From Planctomycetota bacterium (GTDB lineage Bacteria; Planctomycetota; Planctomycetia; Pirellulales; Pirellulaceae), in NCBI GenBank assembly GCA_019347795.1, contig JAHWKS010000160.1, forward strand, positions 1-8,692: a stretch of DNA of 8,692 bases. The letters are read 5' to 3'. The notes beneath the pieces are model-generated. The model was given only the letters and a program-made list of their open reading frames with translations. It ran no database searches and was not told where the DNA came from. Shown piece by piece: positions 1-7,020 of the stretch; the first letter of the stretch is position 1, and every line of letters starts with the position of its first letter. Both the position numbers and the translations under genes were made by a program.

Positions 1-468
1 AAGCGGCTTAACGCCGAGGTGCTGCTGGATTCGATCGATCAGGTCACCGGGACCTCGTCTCGGTTCGGCGGCGTGCCGGTGGGAACGCGGGCGGTGGAGT
101 TGCCCGACAACGGCTTCAACTCCTACTTCCTGACCGTGTTCGGCCGGCCGGAGGCGAGCAGCGCCTGCGAGTGCGAGCGATCCTCCGAGGCGAATCTCGC
201 TCAGAGCCTGCACCTCTTGAACAGCAGCGAAATTCAAGGCAAACTCACCAGCGGCGCCGGCACGGTCGCCAAGTTCGGCGGAGACGCCGAGCGGGCCGAC
301 CCTGAGAAGGTTCGGGAGTTGTACCTGCTGGCGTTCTCCCGCGAGCCGACGGAAGAGGAGCTATCGATCGCCGTGGAGCACGTCGGCCAGGCCGAGAACA
401 AGCGGCAAGCCTACGAAGACGTGGTCTGGGCGCTCATCAACACGAAAGAGTTTTTGTTCAACCACTAA
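1..468 (+). CDS. PSD1 (DUF1553) domain protein, C-terminal part only
   Basis: This is the 3' end of a larger gene whose start lies upstream of the window; frame 1 is open from base 1 to the TAA at 466-468, giving 155 residues. The sequence shows the hallmarks of the PSD1/DUF1553 C-terminus: an opening RLNAEVLLDSIDQVTG stretch, then GTRAVELPD, FLTVFGRPE, the Cys-rich CECER motif, QSLHLLN, an ELYLLAFSREPT segment and the terminal ALINTKEFLFNH signature. In this planctomycete family the domain usually follows PSCyt1 (mono-heme cytochrome) and PSCyt2/DUF1549 domains in a secreted protein of roughly 800-1100 residues. Those domains would lie outside the window, so I infer them only from the family. 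The molecular function of PSD1 is not established; a redox-linked role outside the cytoplasm is inferred from the usual cytochrome fusion. It lies 192 nt upstream of the PPC gene on the same strand, a common neighbourhood for these families in planctomycetes. Confidence 0.9.
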   Translation, partial: KRLNAEVLLDSIDQVTGTSSRFGGVPVGTRAVELPDNGFNSYFLTVFGRPEASSACECERSSEANLAQSLHLLNSSEIQGKLTSGAGTVAKFGGDAERADPEKVRELYLLAFSREPTEEELSIAVEHVGQAENKRQAYEDVVWALINTKEFLFNH

Positions 469-486
469 TTCCCACCGATCGCATCC

Positions 487-568
487 ATCGTTTAACCGCG
501 TGCCCACCGGGCCGCGCGGAGTCTTGCAGTAGTTCCTGCGCGGCCCGCTGGGCACGCGGTTAAACGAT
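487..568. repeat. Long near-perfect palindrome (31-bp arms, 20-nt loop)
   Basis: Bases 487-517 are the reverse complement of 538-568 with one mismatch (G508 falls opposite C548 only if the arms are read as GGTGGG versus GCTGGG; all other positions pair). The arms end in GTTTAAC / GTTAAAC and have GC-rich interiors (CCGCGTGCCCA). The loop is 518-537. No T-run follows on either strand, so it is not a classical rho-independent terminator. It occupies most of the gap between the PSD1 and PPC genes. It could be a REP-like or MITE-like intergenic repeat, or an mRNA processing or stability element; copy number elsewhere in the genome would decide. Confidence 0.85.
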
Positions 569-639
569 CGACCTCGCCAAACACCCACAGCTCACGATGC
601 GGTAACGACTCGCGTTGCCGTTCGGCCCTCCTGCATGGA

Positions 640-653
640 CTCCTGCGAAGGAG
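640..653 (+). promoter_or_regulatory. Shine-Dalgarno of the PPC gene inside a small hairpin
   Basis: AAGGAG (648-653) is a strong Shine-Dalgarno seven bases before the ATG at 661 and fixes this start. The same bases can pair: CTCCT (640-644) with AGGAG (649-653) around the loop GCGA (645-648), which is a GNRA-type tetraloop. Pairing is seen in the sequence; an effect on translation is inference. Confidence 0.55.
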
Positions 654-660
654 AGAAGTC

Positions 661-1872
661 ATGGATTTTCGCTGTTCCTGGTTCGCCGCCGCGGCGCGAC
701 TGTCGCTCGTGACCCTGCTCGCGTTCGGCGTCACGGCCGTCGCTTCGGCACAGTTGCCGGTCGCGGAGCTGAAGTCGATCTTCCCGCCGGGCGGCAGGCA
801 GGGCACGACAGCCGACGTCCAGATCACCGGCACGGACCTCGACGGCGCCGAGACGCTCCTCTTCTCGCATCCGGGGATCACCGCCGCGGTGAAGATGGAA
901 GAGGCAGGGCCGCTGGTGAAGACGCCGCGACCGGTCGAAAACCAGTTCGCCGTCACGATTGCGGGAGACGTTCCTGCGGGAATCTACGAGGCGCGGGCGG
1001 TCGGCCGCTTCGGCGCCTCGAACCCTCGGGCCTTCGTCGTCGGCAGTCTCGAGGAGCTGCGTGATAACGGGAACAACCGCGCTCCGGAGAATGCGCAGGA
1101 GATCCCCGTCGGCTCGGTCGTGAACGGGACGACCGAAGGGGACAACGTTGATTACTACAAGCTGAACCTCAAGCAGGGACAGCGGGTGATCGTCGATTGC
1201 TGGGCGCGGCGGATCGACTCGCGAATGGACGCGACGCTGGTGCTTTACAACGAGGCCGGACAGGAGCTGGCCCGCGATCGCGACACGGAAGGCCGCGACG
1301 CTTTGCTCGACTTCACCGCTCCCGCCGACGGCGCCTACCTCGTGGGCGTATACGACTTCCTCTACCGCGGCGGCGCCGAGTATTTTTATCGCCTCCGGGC
1401 GCACACCGGGCCGCACGTCGATTTTGTCTTTCCGCCGGTCGCCGAAGCCGGCAAGGCGGCGAAGATCACCGTCTACGGCCGCAACCTGCCGGGAAGCAAA
1501 GTAGCCGACGATGTGCAGCTTGACGGCCGGCCGCTGGAGGCCCTGGAAGTCGAGGTCACGCCGCCGGCCGACGAAAAAGCGCAGCGTCAACTGGCCGTCA
1601 CCACGTTTGTGAAGCCGCACGCGGCGTCGCTCGACACGTTCGCGTGGCAATTCACGTCGCCGGCCGGCGCCGCCGATCCCACGCCGATCGCCTTCGCCGA
1701 GGCGCCGATCGTCGTGGAGCAGGAGCCGAACGATGAGCCGGCCACTGTGAACAAGATCGCGCCGCCGTGCGAGTTCGTCGGCCGGTTCTATCCTGACAGC
1801 GATCGGGACTGGGTCGAGTTCGAGGCGAAGCAAGGCGATGTGTTCTGGGTCGAGGTCGTCTCGCACCGCTAA
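661..1872 (+). CDS. PPC-domain protein, N-terminal part (signal peptide, TIG-like, PPC)
   Basis: This 403-residue product would end at TAA 1870-1872. It begins with a Sec-type signal peptide: Arg near the N-terminus, a hydrophobic stretch at about 12-25 and a likely cleavage after AVASA (residue 30), so it is exported. Residues about 35-130 resemble a TIG/IPT-type Ig domain of the kind planctomycete PPC proteins carry (IFPPGGRQGTTADVQITGTDL). About 143-250 is a PPC repeat: NNRAPENAQEIPVGSVVNG, then VDYYKLNLKQGQRVIVDC and AYLVGVYDF, the usual pattern of a jelly-roll domain with a conserved D-x-Y/W core. About 254-350 is a second TIG-like unit (VDFVFPPVAEAGKAAKITVY), followed by the first half of another PPC repeat with EQEPNDEP and DRDWVEFEAKQGD. 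PPC domains are non-catalytic extracellular modules. The start is supported by the AAGGAG site at 648-653. Truncation in mid-domain implies the product would be unstable if the stop is real. Confidence 0.75.
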   Translation: MDFRCSWFAAAARLSLVTLLAFGVTAVASAQLPVAELKSIFPPGGRQGTTADVQITGTDLDGAETLLFSHPGITAAVKMEEAGPLVKTPRPVENQFAVTIAGDVPAGIYEARAVGRFGASNPRAFVVGSLEELRDNGNNRAPENAQEIPVGSVVNGTTEGDNVDYYKLNLKQGQRVIVDCWARRIDSRMDATLVLYNEAGQELARDRDTEGRDALLDFTAPADGAYLVGVYDFLYRGGAEYFYRLRAHTGPHVDFVFPPVAEAGKAAKITVYGRNLPGSKVADDVQLDGRPLEALEVEVTPPADEKAQRQLAVTTFVKPHAASLDTFAWQFTSPAGAADPTPIAFAEAPIVVEQEPNDEPATVNKIAPPCEFVGRFYPDSDRDWVEFEAKQGDVFWVEVVSHR

Positions 1873-3576
1873 GGCCTGGACGCCGACCCGTTTGTTCTCG
1901 TGCAGAAGGTCAAGAAGAACGAGAAGGGCGAGGAGCAGATCAGCGACGTCGCGCAGGTGGACGACCCGGGGGATCGCAACAACCGCATTGGGACCGATTT
2001 CGACACTTCGACGGATGATCCGTCCTGGAAGCTGGAGGCGAATGAAGACGCGACCTACCGCATCCAGGTTCGGGACAACTTCGGCAGCAGCCGCGCCGAT
2101 CCGCGGTACGCTTACCGCCTGATCGTCCGCCGCACGCGGCCCGACTTCCGCCTGATCGCCACGCCCGAGCCGGGACCCACCACAAACAACAATCAGGTCC
2201 TGCAATACGCTTCGGTGCTGCGCCGCGGCGGCTCGACGTACGTGGAGATTCGCGCCGAACGTCTGGACGGCTTCGACGGCGAGATCGAGGTGACCGCCGA
2301 AGGTTTGCCGCCAGGCGTCACTTGCACGAGCGCCATCCTGGGCGGGAATGTCAAGGAAGGTTGTCTCGTGTTCACGGCCGACGAAAACGGCCCCGCCTGG
2401 AATGGTCCGATCACGGTGGTGGGCAAGGCGAAGATCGGCGAATCCGAAGTGGTCCGCTCCGCCCGGCCCGGTTCGCTGGTCTGGGGAACCAACAACCGCC
2501 AGCAGGAAACGCCCATCGCCCGCATGGCCCGCGACCTGGTGCTGTCGGTGATCGAGACCGAAACGGCGCCGGCCCTGGTGAAAGTCGGGGACGGCCAGAT
2601 TATCGAAACTTCGAAAGGGGCCAAAGTGGAGCTTCCGGTAACGTCCGACTGGCGCGGCGAAATCAAGGGGGACATCGCCCTGGCGCAGGTCGGCGCTCCC
2701 AACGAGTTTCAGGTAAAGAATCTCAACCTCAAGAAGGGACAGGACGGGAAGCTCGAGTTCACGCTGAATAACAACAACATTCAGCCGGGCGCCTATACGT
2801 TCTATCTCCGCGGCACGACGAAGCTGGCGTACGACCGCAATCAAGACGCCGTGAAGGACCACCAGGAGCGGCAGAAAGAGATTGACGCGATCATCAAGGA
2901 GCTGCAGGAGAAAGCCAAGCAGGCCGCAGACGCCAAAACCAAGACGACGCAGGCCGCGCAGGAAGCGGCTCAGGCGGTGAAGCAGAAGGAGCAGGCTGTC
3001 GCCGCCGCCAAGCCCGAGGAGGCGGAGAAGGCGAACCAGGAATTGGCCGCCGCCCGCGAGCAGCTCAAGGCCGCCGAGGAAGCGAAGGCGCAGTCCGAGG
3101 CGGAGGACAAAGCCGCACAGGACCTGGTGAAGCAGGCCCAGGAGCGTAAGAAGCAGATCGATGCGCAGTTGAAGCAGGTGCAGCAAGCGAATCAAAAGAA
3201 AGACATCAACTTGTTCCTGGTCTCCACCCCGATTCGTCTGCGCATCGCGTCCGATCCGATTGAACCTTCCGCCCAGGCGCCCGCGGCGGTGAAGCAGGGG
3301 GAAAAGACGGAGATCTCCGTTTCCGTCAATCGCCTCTACGGCTTCGACGACCAGGTGGAGGTGACGCTGGAGACGCCCGGCGTAAGCGGCGTCTCGGCGC
3401 CGAAGATCAACATCGCCAAGGGCCAGAGCGACGGTAAGCTGGAAGTAACCGCCGCCGGCAACGCCAGCGTCGGCGAGCATACCGTCAATCTCCGCTTCCG
3501 CGTGCGGTTCAACAACGTCCAGCTCGATGAGGTCGTGCCGGTGACGCTGAAAGTGGAGATGGCGGAGAAGAAGTAG
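1873..3576 (+). CDS. PPC-domain protein, C-terminal part (rest of PPC repeat, Ig-like, helical insertion)
   Basis: This is the in-frame continuation of the gene at 661, starting right after the TAA and ending with TAG at 3574-3576. An automatic caller would begin it at GTG 1900, but no Shine-Dalgarno precedes that codon and there is no signal peptide, so it is unlikely to be an independent gene. In full-length numbering, 405-491 completes the second PPC repeat. Residues 495-725 hold Ig-like beta segments, including FDGEIEVTAEGLPPGV and a PGAYTFYLRGT strand. Residues 728-848 are a charged Ala/Lys/Glu/Gln helix interrupted by a single Pro at 785, so two helices of about 57 and 63 residues, probably a coiled-coil hairpin. 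Residues 850-966 return to beta structure (RLYGFDDQVEVTLE, GEHTVNLRFRVRF). The helical insertion lies between two beta strands, suggesting a stalk projecting from an Ig-like fold. No catalytic motif is visible. Function is inferred to be structural or scaffolding. Confidence 0.75.
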   Translation, partial: GLDADPFVLVQKVKKNEKGEEQISDVAQVDDPGDRNNRIGTDFDTSTDDPSWKLEANEDATYRIQVRDNFGSSRADPRYAYRLIVRRTRPDFRLIATPEPGPTTNNNQVLQYASVLRRGGSTYVEIRAERLDGFDGEIEVTAEGLPPGVTCTSAILGGNVKEGCLVFTADENGPAWNGPITVVGKAKIGESEVVRSARPGSLVWGTNNRQQETPIARMARDLVLSVIETETAPALVKVGDGQIIETSKGAKVELPVTSDWRGEIKGDIALAQVGAPNEFQVKNLNLKKGQDGKLEFTLNNNNIQPGAYTFYLRGTTKLAYDRNQDAVKDHQERQKEIDAIIKELQEKAKQAADAKTKTTQAAQEAAQAVKQKEQAVAAAKPEEAEKANQELAAAREQLKAAEEAKAQSEAEDKAAQDLVKQAQERKKQIDAQLKQVQQANQKKDINLFLVSTPIRLRIASDPIEPSAQAPAAVKQGEKTEISVSVNRLYGFDDQVEVTLETPGVSGVSAPKINIAKGQSDGKLEVTAAGNASVGEHTVNLRFRVRFNNVQLDEVVPVTLKVEMAEKK

Positions 3577-3587
3577 AGCGGGCGAGC

Positions 3588-3648
3588 GGCGAATAGCGAG
3601 TGGCGACTGGGGGGCAGGAATTTCGCCACACTCCATTCGCTATTCGCC
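3588..3648. repeat. Imperfect palindrome made of TTCGC/GGCGA units
   Basis: Bases 3588-3603 (GGCGAATAGCGAGTGG) pair with 3633-3648 (CCATTCGCTATTCGCC) over 16 positions with one G-T. A nested alternative pairs 3600-3606 (GTGGCGA) with 3623-3629 (TCGCCAC). The right side continues with related units to about 3660 (CACTCACCATTCGC). The element begins just after the PPC stop and fills much of the 126-nt gap before the WD40 gene. There is no T-run after the stem, so it is not a canonical terminator. From memory, runs of such GCGAATAGCGAGT-type units are common between planctomycete genes; that is not checked here. Confidence 0.75.
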
Positions 3649-3702
3649 ACTCACCATTCGCGGAATCTTTAACACAGACAAGTTCATCCAAGGTGCAGTC
3701 AG

Positions 3703-6700
3703 ATGCGTAAAGCCTCGATCGTCACGAAGACGCTCCTTCTAATCGCGGCGTTTGCGTCGCCGGCCGCGATTGTCTCGGCCGAAGACACGCCGATTCCCAT
3801 CGCCGACGTGCAGCATGAAGGGCCGGTCGATTTCGAGAAGGAAGTCCTGCCGATCGTTCGGCGGAATTGCATCGCCTGCCATAACTCGACCAATGCCGAG
3901 AGCGAACTGGTGCTCGAGACGCCGCAGTCGATCCAGAAAGGCGGATTGGAAGGCCCGGCGGTCGTGCCCGGCAAGAGCGGCGAAAGCCTCTTGCTCATGC
4001 TCGCCTCCCACCAGCGCGAGTCGTACATGCCGCCGCCCGACAACGGCGTGGGCGCCAAGCCGCTCACGCCCGACGAGCTGGGGCTGATCAAGCTCTGGAT
4101 CGATCAAGGCGCCGGCGGCGAAGTGGCCGGCGTGAGCGGCCCCGTTTCCTGGCAGCCGCTCCCCCCGGGGGTGAATCCGATTTACGCCGCCGCCGTGACT
4201 CCCGACGGCCGCTATGTCGCCGCCAGCCGGGCCAACCAGATCTTCATCTATCACCTCGCCACGAAGCGCGAGATGATGCGGCTCACCGATCCCGCGCTGC
4301 TCGAGTCGGGCATGTACGACAAGGCGGGCGTGGCGCATCTGGACATGGTGCAGTCGCTCGCCTTCAGCCCGGACGGCGAGCTGCTCGCCTCGGGCGGTTT
4401 CCGCAACGTCAAATTTTGGCGGCGGCCGCGGGATGTGCGGTTGAAGGAGCTTCCAGGGATCGACTCGCCGGGCCGCTCGCTCGGCCGCAGCGGCGACGGC
4501 AAGTGGCTCGCGGTCGGCCAGGAGAACGGGCAGGTAAAATTGTTCGACTTGGCCGAGGGTCAAGTCGCCAAGACGCTTGCCGGCCACGGCGGATCGGTGA
4601 CGGGCGTCGCATTCACCAAAGACGGCGCAAAGCTCGTCACCGGTTCGCAGGACAAGACGCTCCGCGTGTGGAGCGTCGCCGACGGCGCGGAAATCGCCAA
4701 GGTGGAGACGCCTTCGCCGGTGACGGCCGTAGTGCTGGCGGCCGACGATCAGCAGATCGCCGCGGCCAATGACGATAACGTGATCCGCACCTGGACCGTT
4801 CCGCAGGCCAATCAGCCGGCGCCCGCGGAAGGCGAAACGCCCGCCGCGCCCGCTCCGCTCAAGGAGCTGAAAGGGCACAGCGGCGCCGTCACGTCGGTGG
4901 CGGTGAATCCCGCAGCGGCGACGCAGATCGTCTCCGGCAGCCAGGACGGCACGCTGCGGCACTGGGATGTCAACGGCGGCAACCAGATCCGCCAGATGAA
5001 TCACGGCGGCCCGGTCGCCGCGGTCGCCGTCCGTCCCGACGGCCAGCGGTTCGCCTCGTCCAGCTCCAACAACACCGCCAAGATCTGGAACGCCGGCAAC
5101 GGGCAGCAGGTCGCCGAGTTGAAGGGGGATTTTAAGGCCCGTTACAACGCCGAGGACAAAACCCGCGCCGTCGCGTTGGCGAAGAAGATCGTAGACTTGG
5201 CCGGCAAAGACGTGGAAGAGGCGAAGAAGCGAAAGACATCGGAAGAGGAGAACGAAAAGAAGGCTACTGAGGAGCGGAACAAGGCGGAGGAGGATTTCAA
5301 GAAGAAGGAAGAGGCCCTCAAGAAGCCGCTCGCCGACAAAGAAGCCGCCGACAAAGAGCTGGAGACGGCGAAAGCCGAGTTCACCAAAGCCGAAGAAGCC
5401 AAGACCGCCGCCGAGACGGAGTTGACCAAAGCCGACGAGGCGCTCAAGATCGCCCAGGCCGCCCGCGACGCCGCGAACAAGGCGGCCGACGAGGCGCAGA
5501 AGACGCTCGTGGATGCTCAAGCGAAACTGACTCCAGCGCAAGAAGCGGCCAAGGCTCAGCCTGACAACAAGGAGCTTGCCGACGCCGCAGCCGCGGCCCA
5601 AAAGGCGGTCGAAGAGGCTCAAGCCGCGAAGACGAAAGAGGATGAAGAGAAGGCAGCCAAGGAGAAGGAGTTCCAGGACGCCGCCGCCGCGAAGAACGCC
5701 GCGGCCGAGGCGAAGAAAAAGGCCGATCAGGACTTCGCCGCCGCGCAGAAGAAAATGAGCGACGCCGAGAATAAGGTGAAGCAGGCCGACGGTCCGTACA
5801 CCAAGGCCAAGGATGAGCGGGACGCCGCCGAGCGGACCTTCAAGGCGGCCGAGCGCAGCATCGAGCGGGCCAAGGAGGCGGTCCAGGCCGCCACCGAGGC
5901 CATCGCCGCCGCCGAGGCGGCGCACAAAGAAACGCAGGACCGTCTGATTCAGGCCGAGGCGACTCAGAAGCAAGTGCAGGAGTCGCTCGCCCAGACGGAG
6001 AAGCCGCTGCTGGCGATCGCCTTCTCGCCCGATGGCAAGTTGCTGGCGACCGCGGGCGAGAACCAGGTCATCCACACCTGGGACAGCGAGACCGGGGAGC
6101 CGGTCGAAGCCCGCCGCGGCCAAGGGGCGAATATCACGCATCTGGCGTTCACGCCTGGGGGGGACATCGTCTCGCTCGGCGCCGACAACTCGGCTATCGT
6201 CTGGGCCGGCAATCCTGAATGGAAGCTGGAGCGGATGATCGGCTCGCCCGAATCGAGCGAGGCGTTCGTGGACCGGGTAACGGCGATGGACTTCAGCGAC
6301 GACGGGAAGATCCTCGCCACCGGCGGCGGCGAACCGTCCCGCTCGGGCGAGCTGAAGCTGTGGAATGTCGCCAGCGGCCAGCTCATCCGCGAAATCGCGG
6401 ACGCCCACAGCGATACGGTCTTCGGCGTCGAGTTTTCGCCCGACGGCAAATATCTCGCAAGCTGCGGCGCGGATCGGTTCATGAAGGTCTTTGAGGTCGC
6501 GACGGGCCAGTTCGTCCGCTCGTTCGAGGGCCACACGCATCACGTGCTTGACGTCTCCTGGCGGGCCGACGGCCGGGTGCTGGCCACCTCGGGCGCCGAC
6601 AACGTCGTGAAGGCGTGGAGCTTCAAAACGGGCGATCAAATCAAGACGACCAGCGGCTACGGCAAGGAGGTCACGTCGCTCCGCTTCGTGGCCGACGGCA

Positions 6701-6957
6701 ACGACGTTGTGGTGACCGCCTCGGGGGACAAGAACGTCCGCTTCAACAACGTGGCAGCGGGGAACACGCCCCGCACCTTCGGCGGCGCCCAGGACTTCCT
6801 TTACACGGTGGACGTGACCGCCGACGGCAAACGGATCATCGCCGGCGGCCAGGACAGCGTCCTCCGCGTCTGGGCCGACAACGGCCAAAGCATCGTCACC
6901 TTCGACCCGCCGAAGACCGAAGAGCCGTCCCAAAGCGAAGGCGCCTCCGGCGGGTAA
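3703..6957 (+). CDS. Exported mono-heme cytochrome c / WD40 protein with a long helical insertion
   Basis: The protein has 1084 residues. Residues 1-26 form a signal peptide (basic MRKASIVTK, hydrophobic core, cleavage after IVSA). About 40-140 is a planctomycete-type cytochrome c domain (PSCyt1-like): CIACH at 56-60 supplies the heme-binding Cys56/Cys59 and proximal His60, and Met109 in the YMPPPDN motif is the likely distal ligand. Residues about 147-475 hold seven WD40-like repeats (for example SVTGVAFTKDGAKLVTGSQD with RVWSV at 321-325). Residues about 483-766 are an Ala/Lys/Glu-rich predicted coiled coil, broken by Pro542, Pro611, Pro620 and Pro698. Residues about 767-1070 hold seven more WD40-like repeats. 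The tail is short, acidic and Ser/Gly rich. ATG 3703 is preceded by AAGG (3690-3693), a moderate Shine-Dalgarno. Heme attachment requires export, in line with the signal peptide. WD40 propellers bind partner proteins, so the role is probably a periplasmic or surface redox-linked scaffold; the substrate or electron partner is unknown. Confidence 0.92.
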   Translation: MRKASIVTKTLLLIAAFASPAAIVSAEDTPIPIADVQHEGPVDFEKEVLPIVRRNCIACHNSTNAESELVLETPQSIQKGGLEGPAVVPGKSGESLLLMLASHQRESYMPPPDNGVGAKPLTPDELGLIKLWIDQGAGGEVAGVSGPVSWQPLPPGVNPIYAAAVTPDGRYVAASRANQIFIYHLATKREMMRLTDPALLESGMYDKAGVAHLDMVQSLAFSPDGELLASGGFRNVKFWRRPRDVRLKELPGIDSPGRSLGRSGDGKWLAVGQENGQVKLFDLAEGQVAKTLAGHGGSVTGVAFTKDGAKLVTGSQDKTLRVWSVADGAEIAKVETPSPVTAVVLAADDQQIAAANDDNVIRTWTVPQANQPAPAEGETPAAPAPLKELKGHSGAVTSVAVNPAAATQIVSGSQDGTLRHWDVNGGNQIRQMNHGGPVAAVAVRPDGQRFASSSSNNTAKIWNAGNGQQVAELKGDFKARYNAEDKTRAVALAKKIVDLAGKDVEEAKKRKTSEEENEKKATEERNKAEEDFKKKEEALKKPLADKEAADKELETAKAEFTKAEEAKTAAETELTKADEALKIAQAARDAANKAADEAQKTLVDAQAKLTPAQEAAKAQPDNKELADAAAAAQKAVEEAQAAKTKEDEEKAAKEKEFQDAAAAKNAAAEAKKKADQDFAAAQKKMSDAENKVKQADGPYTKAKDERDAAERTFKAAERSIERAKEAVQAATEAIAAAEAAHKETQDRLIQAEATQKQVQESLAQTEKPLLAIAFSPDGKLLATAGENQVIHTWDSETGEPVEARRGQGANITHLAFTPGGDIVSLGADNSAIVWAGNPEWKLERMIGSPESSEAFVDRVTAMDFSDDGKILATGGGEPSRSGELKLWNVASGQLIREIADAHSDTVFGVEFSPDGKYLASCGADRFMKVFEVATGQFVRSFEGHTHHVLDVSWRADGRVLATSGADNVVKAWSFKTGDQIKTTSGYGKEVTSLRFVADGNDVVVTASGDKNVRFNNVAAGNTPRTFGGAQDFLYTVDVTADGKRIIAGGQDSVLRVWADNGQSIVTFDPPKTEEPSQSEGASGG

Positions 6958-6994
6958 CCCCGTAGTGCAGCCTGCTCGCCTGAGCGGAAGTTGG

Positions 6995-7020
6995 GCTTAG
7001 CTCCGGCGATCGCGCTGAGC
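6995..7020 (+). other. Stem-loop downstream of the WD40 gene
   Basis: GCTTAGC (6995-7001) pairs with GCTGAGC (7014-7020), seven pairs including one G-T, around a 12-nt loop that contains the octamer GCGATCGC (7006-7013). A smaller hairpin lies just before it (6972-6987, six pairs, loop GCCT). Together they could help end or protect the WD40 transcript, but no T-run follows, so terminator function is only a guess. The rest of the 6958-7138 gap shows no convincing promoter. Confidence 0.3.

Larger units (their letters stand above)
661..3576 (+). pseudogene. Secreted PPC-domain protein gene interrupted by one in-frame stop
   Basis: The region is a single 972-codon reading frame (ATG 661, TAG 3574-3576) broken only by TAA at codon 404 (1870-1872). 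Both sides are in the same frame, and the break falls inside one folded domain: the PPC repeat starting EQEPNDEPA (about residue 354) continues after the stop with GLDADPFVLVQKV and closes near AYRLIVRR (about 491). Expected order is: signal peptide 1-30, TIG-like domain about 35-130, PPC repeat about 143-250, TIG-like domain about 254-350, PPC repeat about 354-491 (interrupted), Ig-like region about 495-725, helical insertion about 728-848, Ig-like C-terminus about 850-966. The remaining 567 codons carry no other stop or frameshift, so the lesion is recent, a sequencing error, or tolerated by readthrough. The two halves are listed separately below. Codon 404 could come by one substitution from CAA, AAA, GAA, TCA, TTA, TAC or TAT. 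I call it a pseudogene provisionally. Confidence 0.7.

Noticed and set aside
1900..3576. Independent gene starting at GTG 1900
   Set aside because: There is no Shine-Dalgarno and no signal peptide, and the sequence begins in the middle of a PPC domain that starts before the stop codon in the same frame.
592..3636. Antisense open frame of about 1014 codons over the PPC gene
   Set aside because: The translation is Leu/Arg-rich low-complexity sequence mirroring the sense codon bias and the helical insertion, with no recognisable domain. The sense strand carries clear TIG and PPC domains.
5149..6000. Tandem DNA repeat in the helical region of the WD40 gene
   Set aside because: The repetition is of amino-acid composition (Ala/Lys/Glu); I see no exact repeating DNA unit.
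3739..6933. Antisense open frame of about 1064 codons over the WD40 gene
   Set aside because: It is a shadow of a GC-rich coding strand; the sense protein has a signal peptide, a CxxCH site and WD40 repeats.
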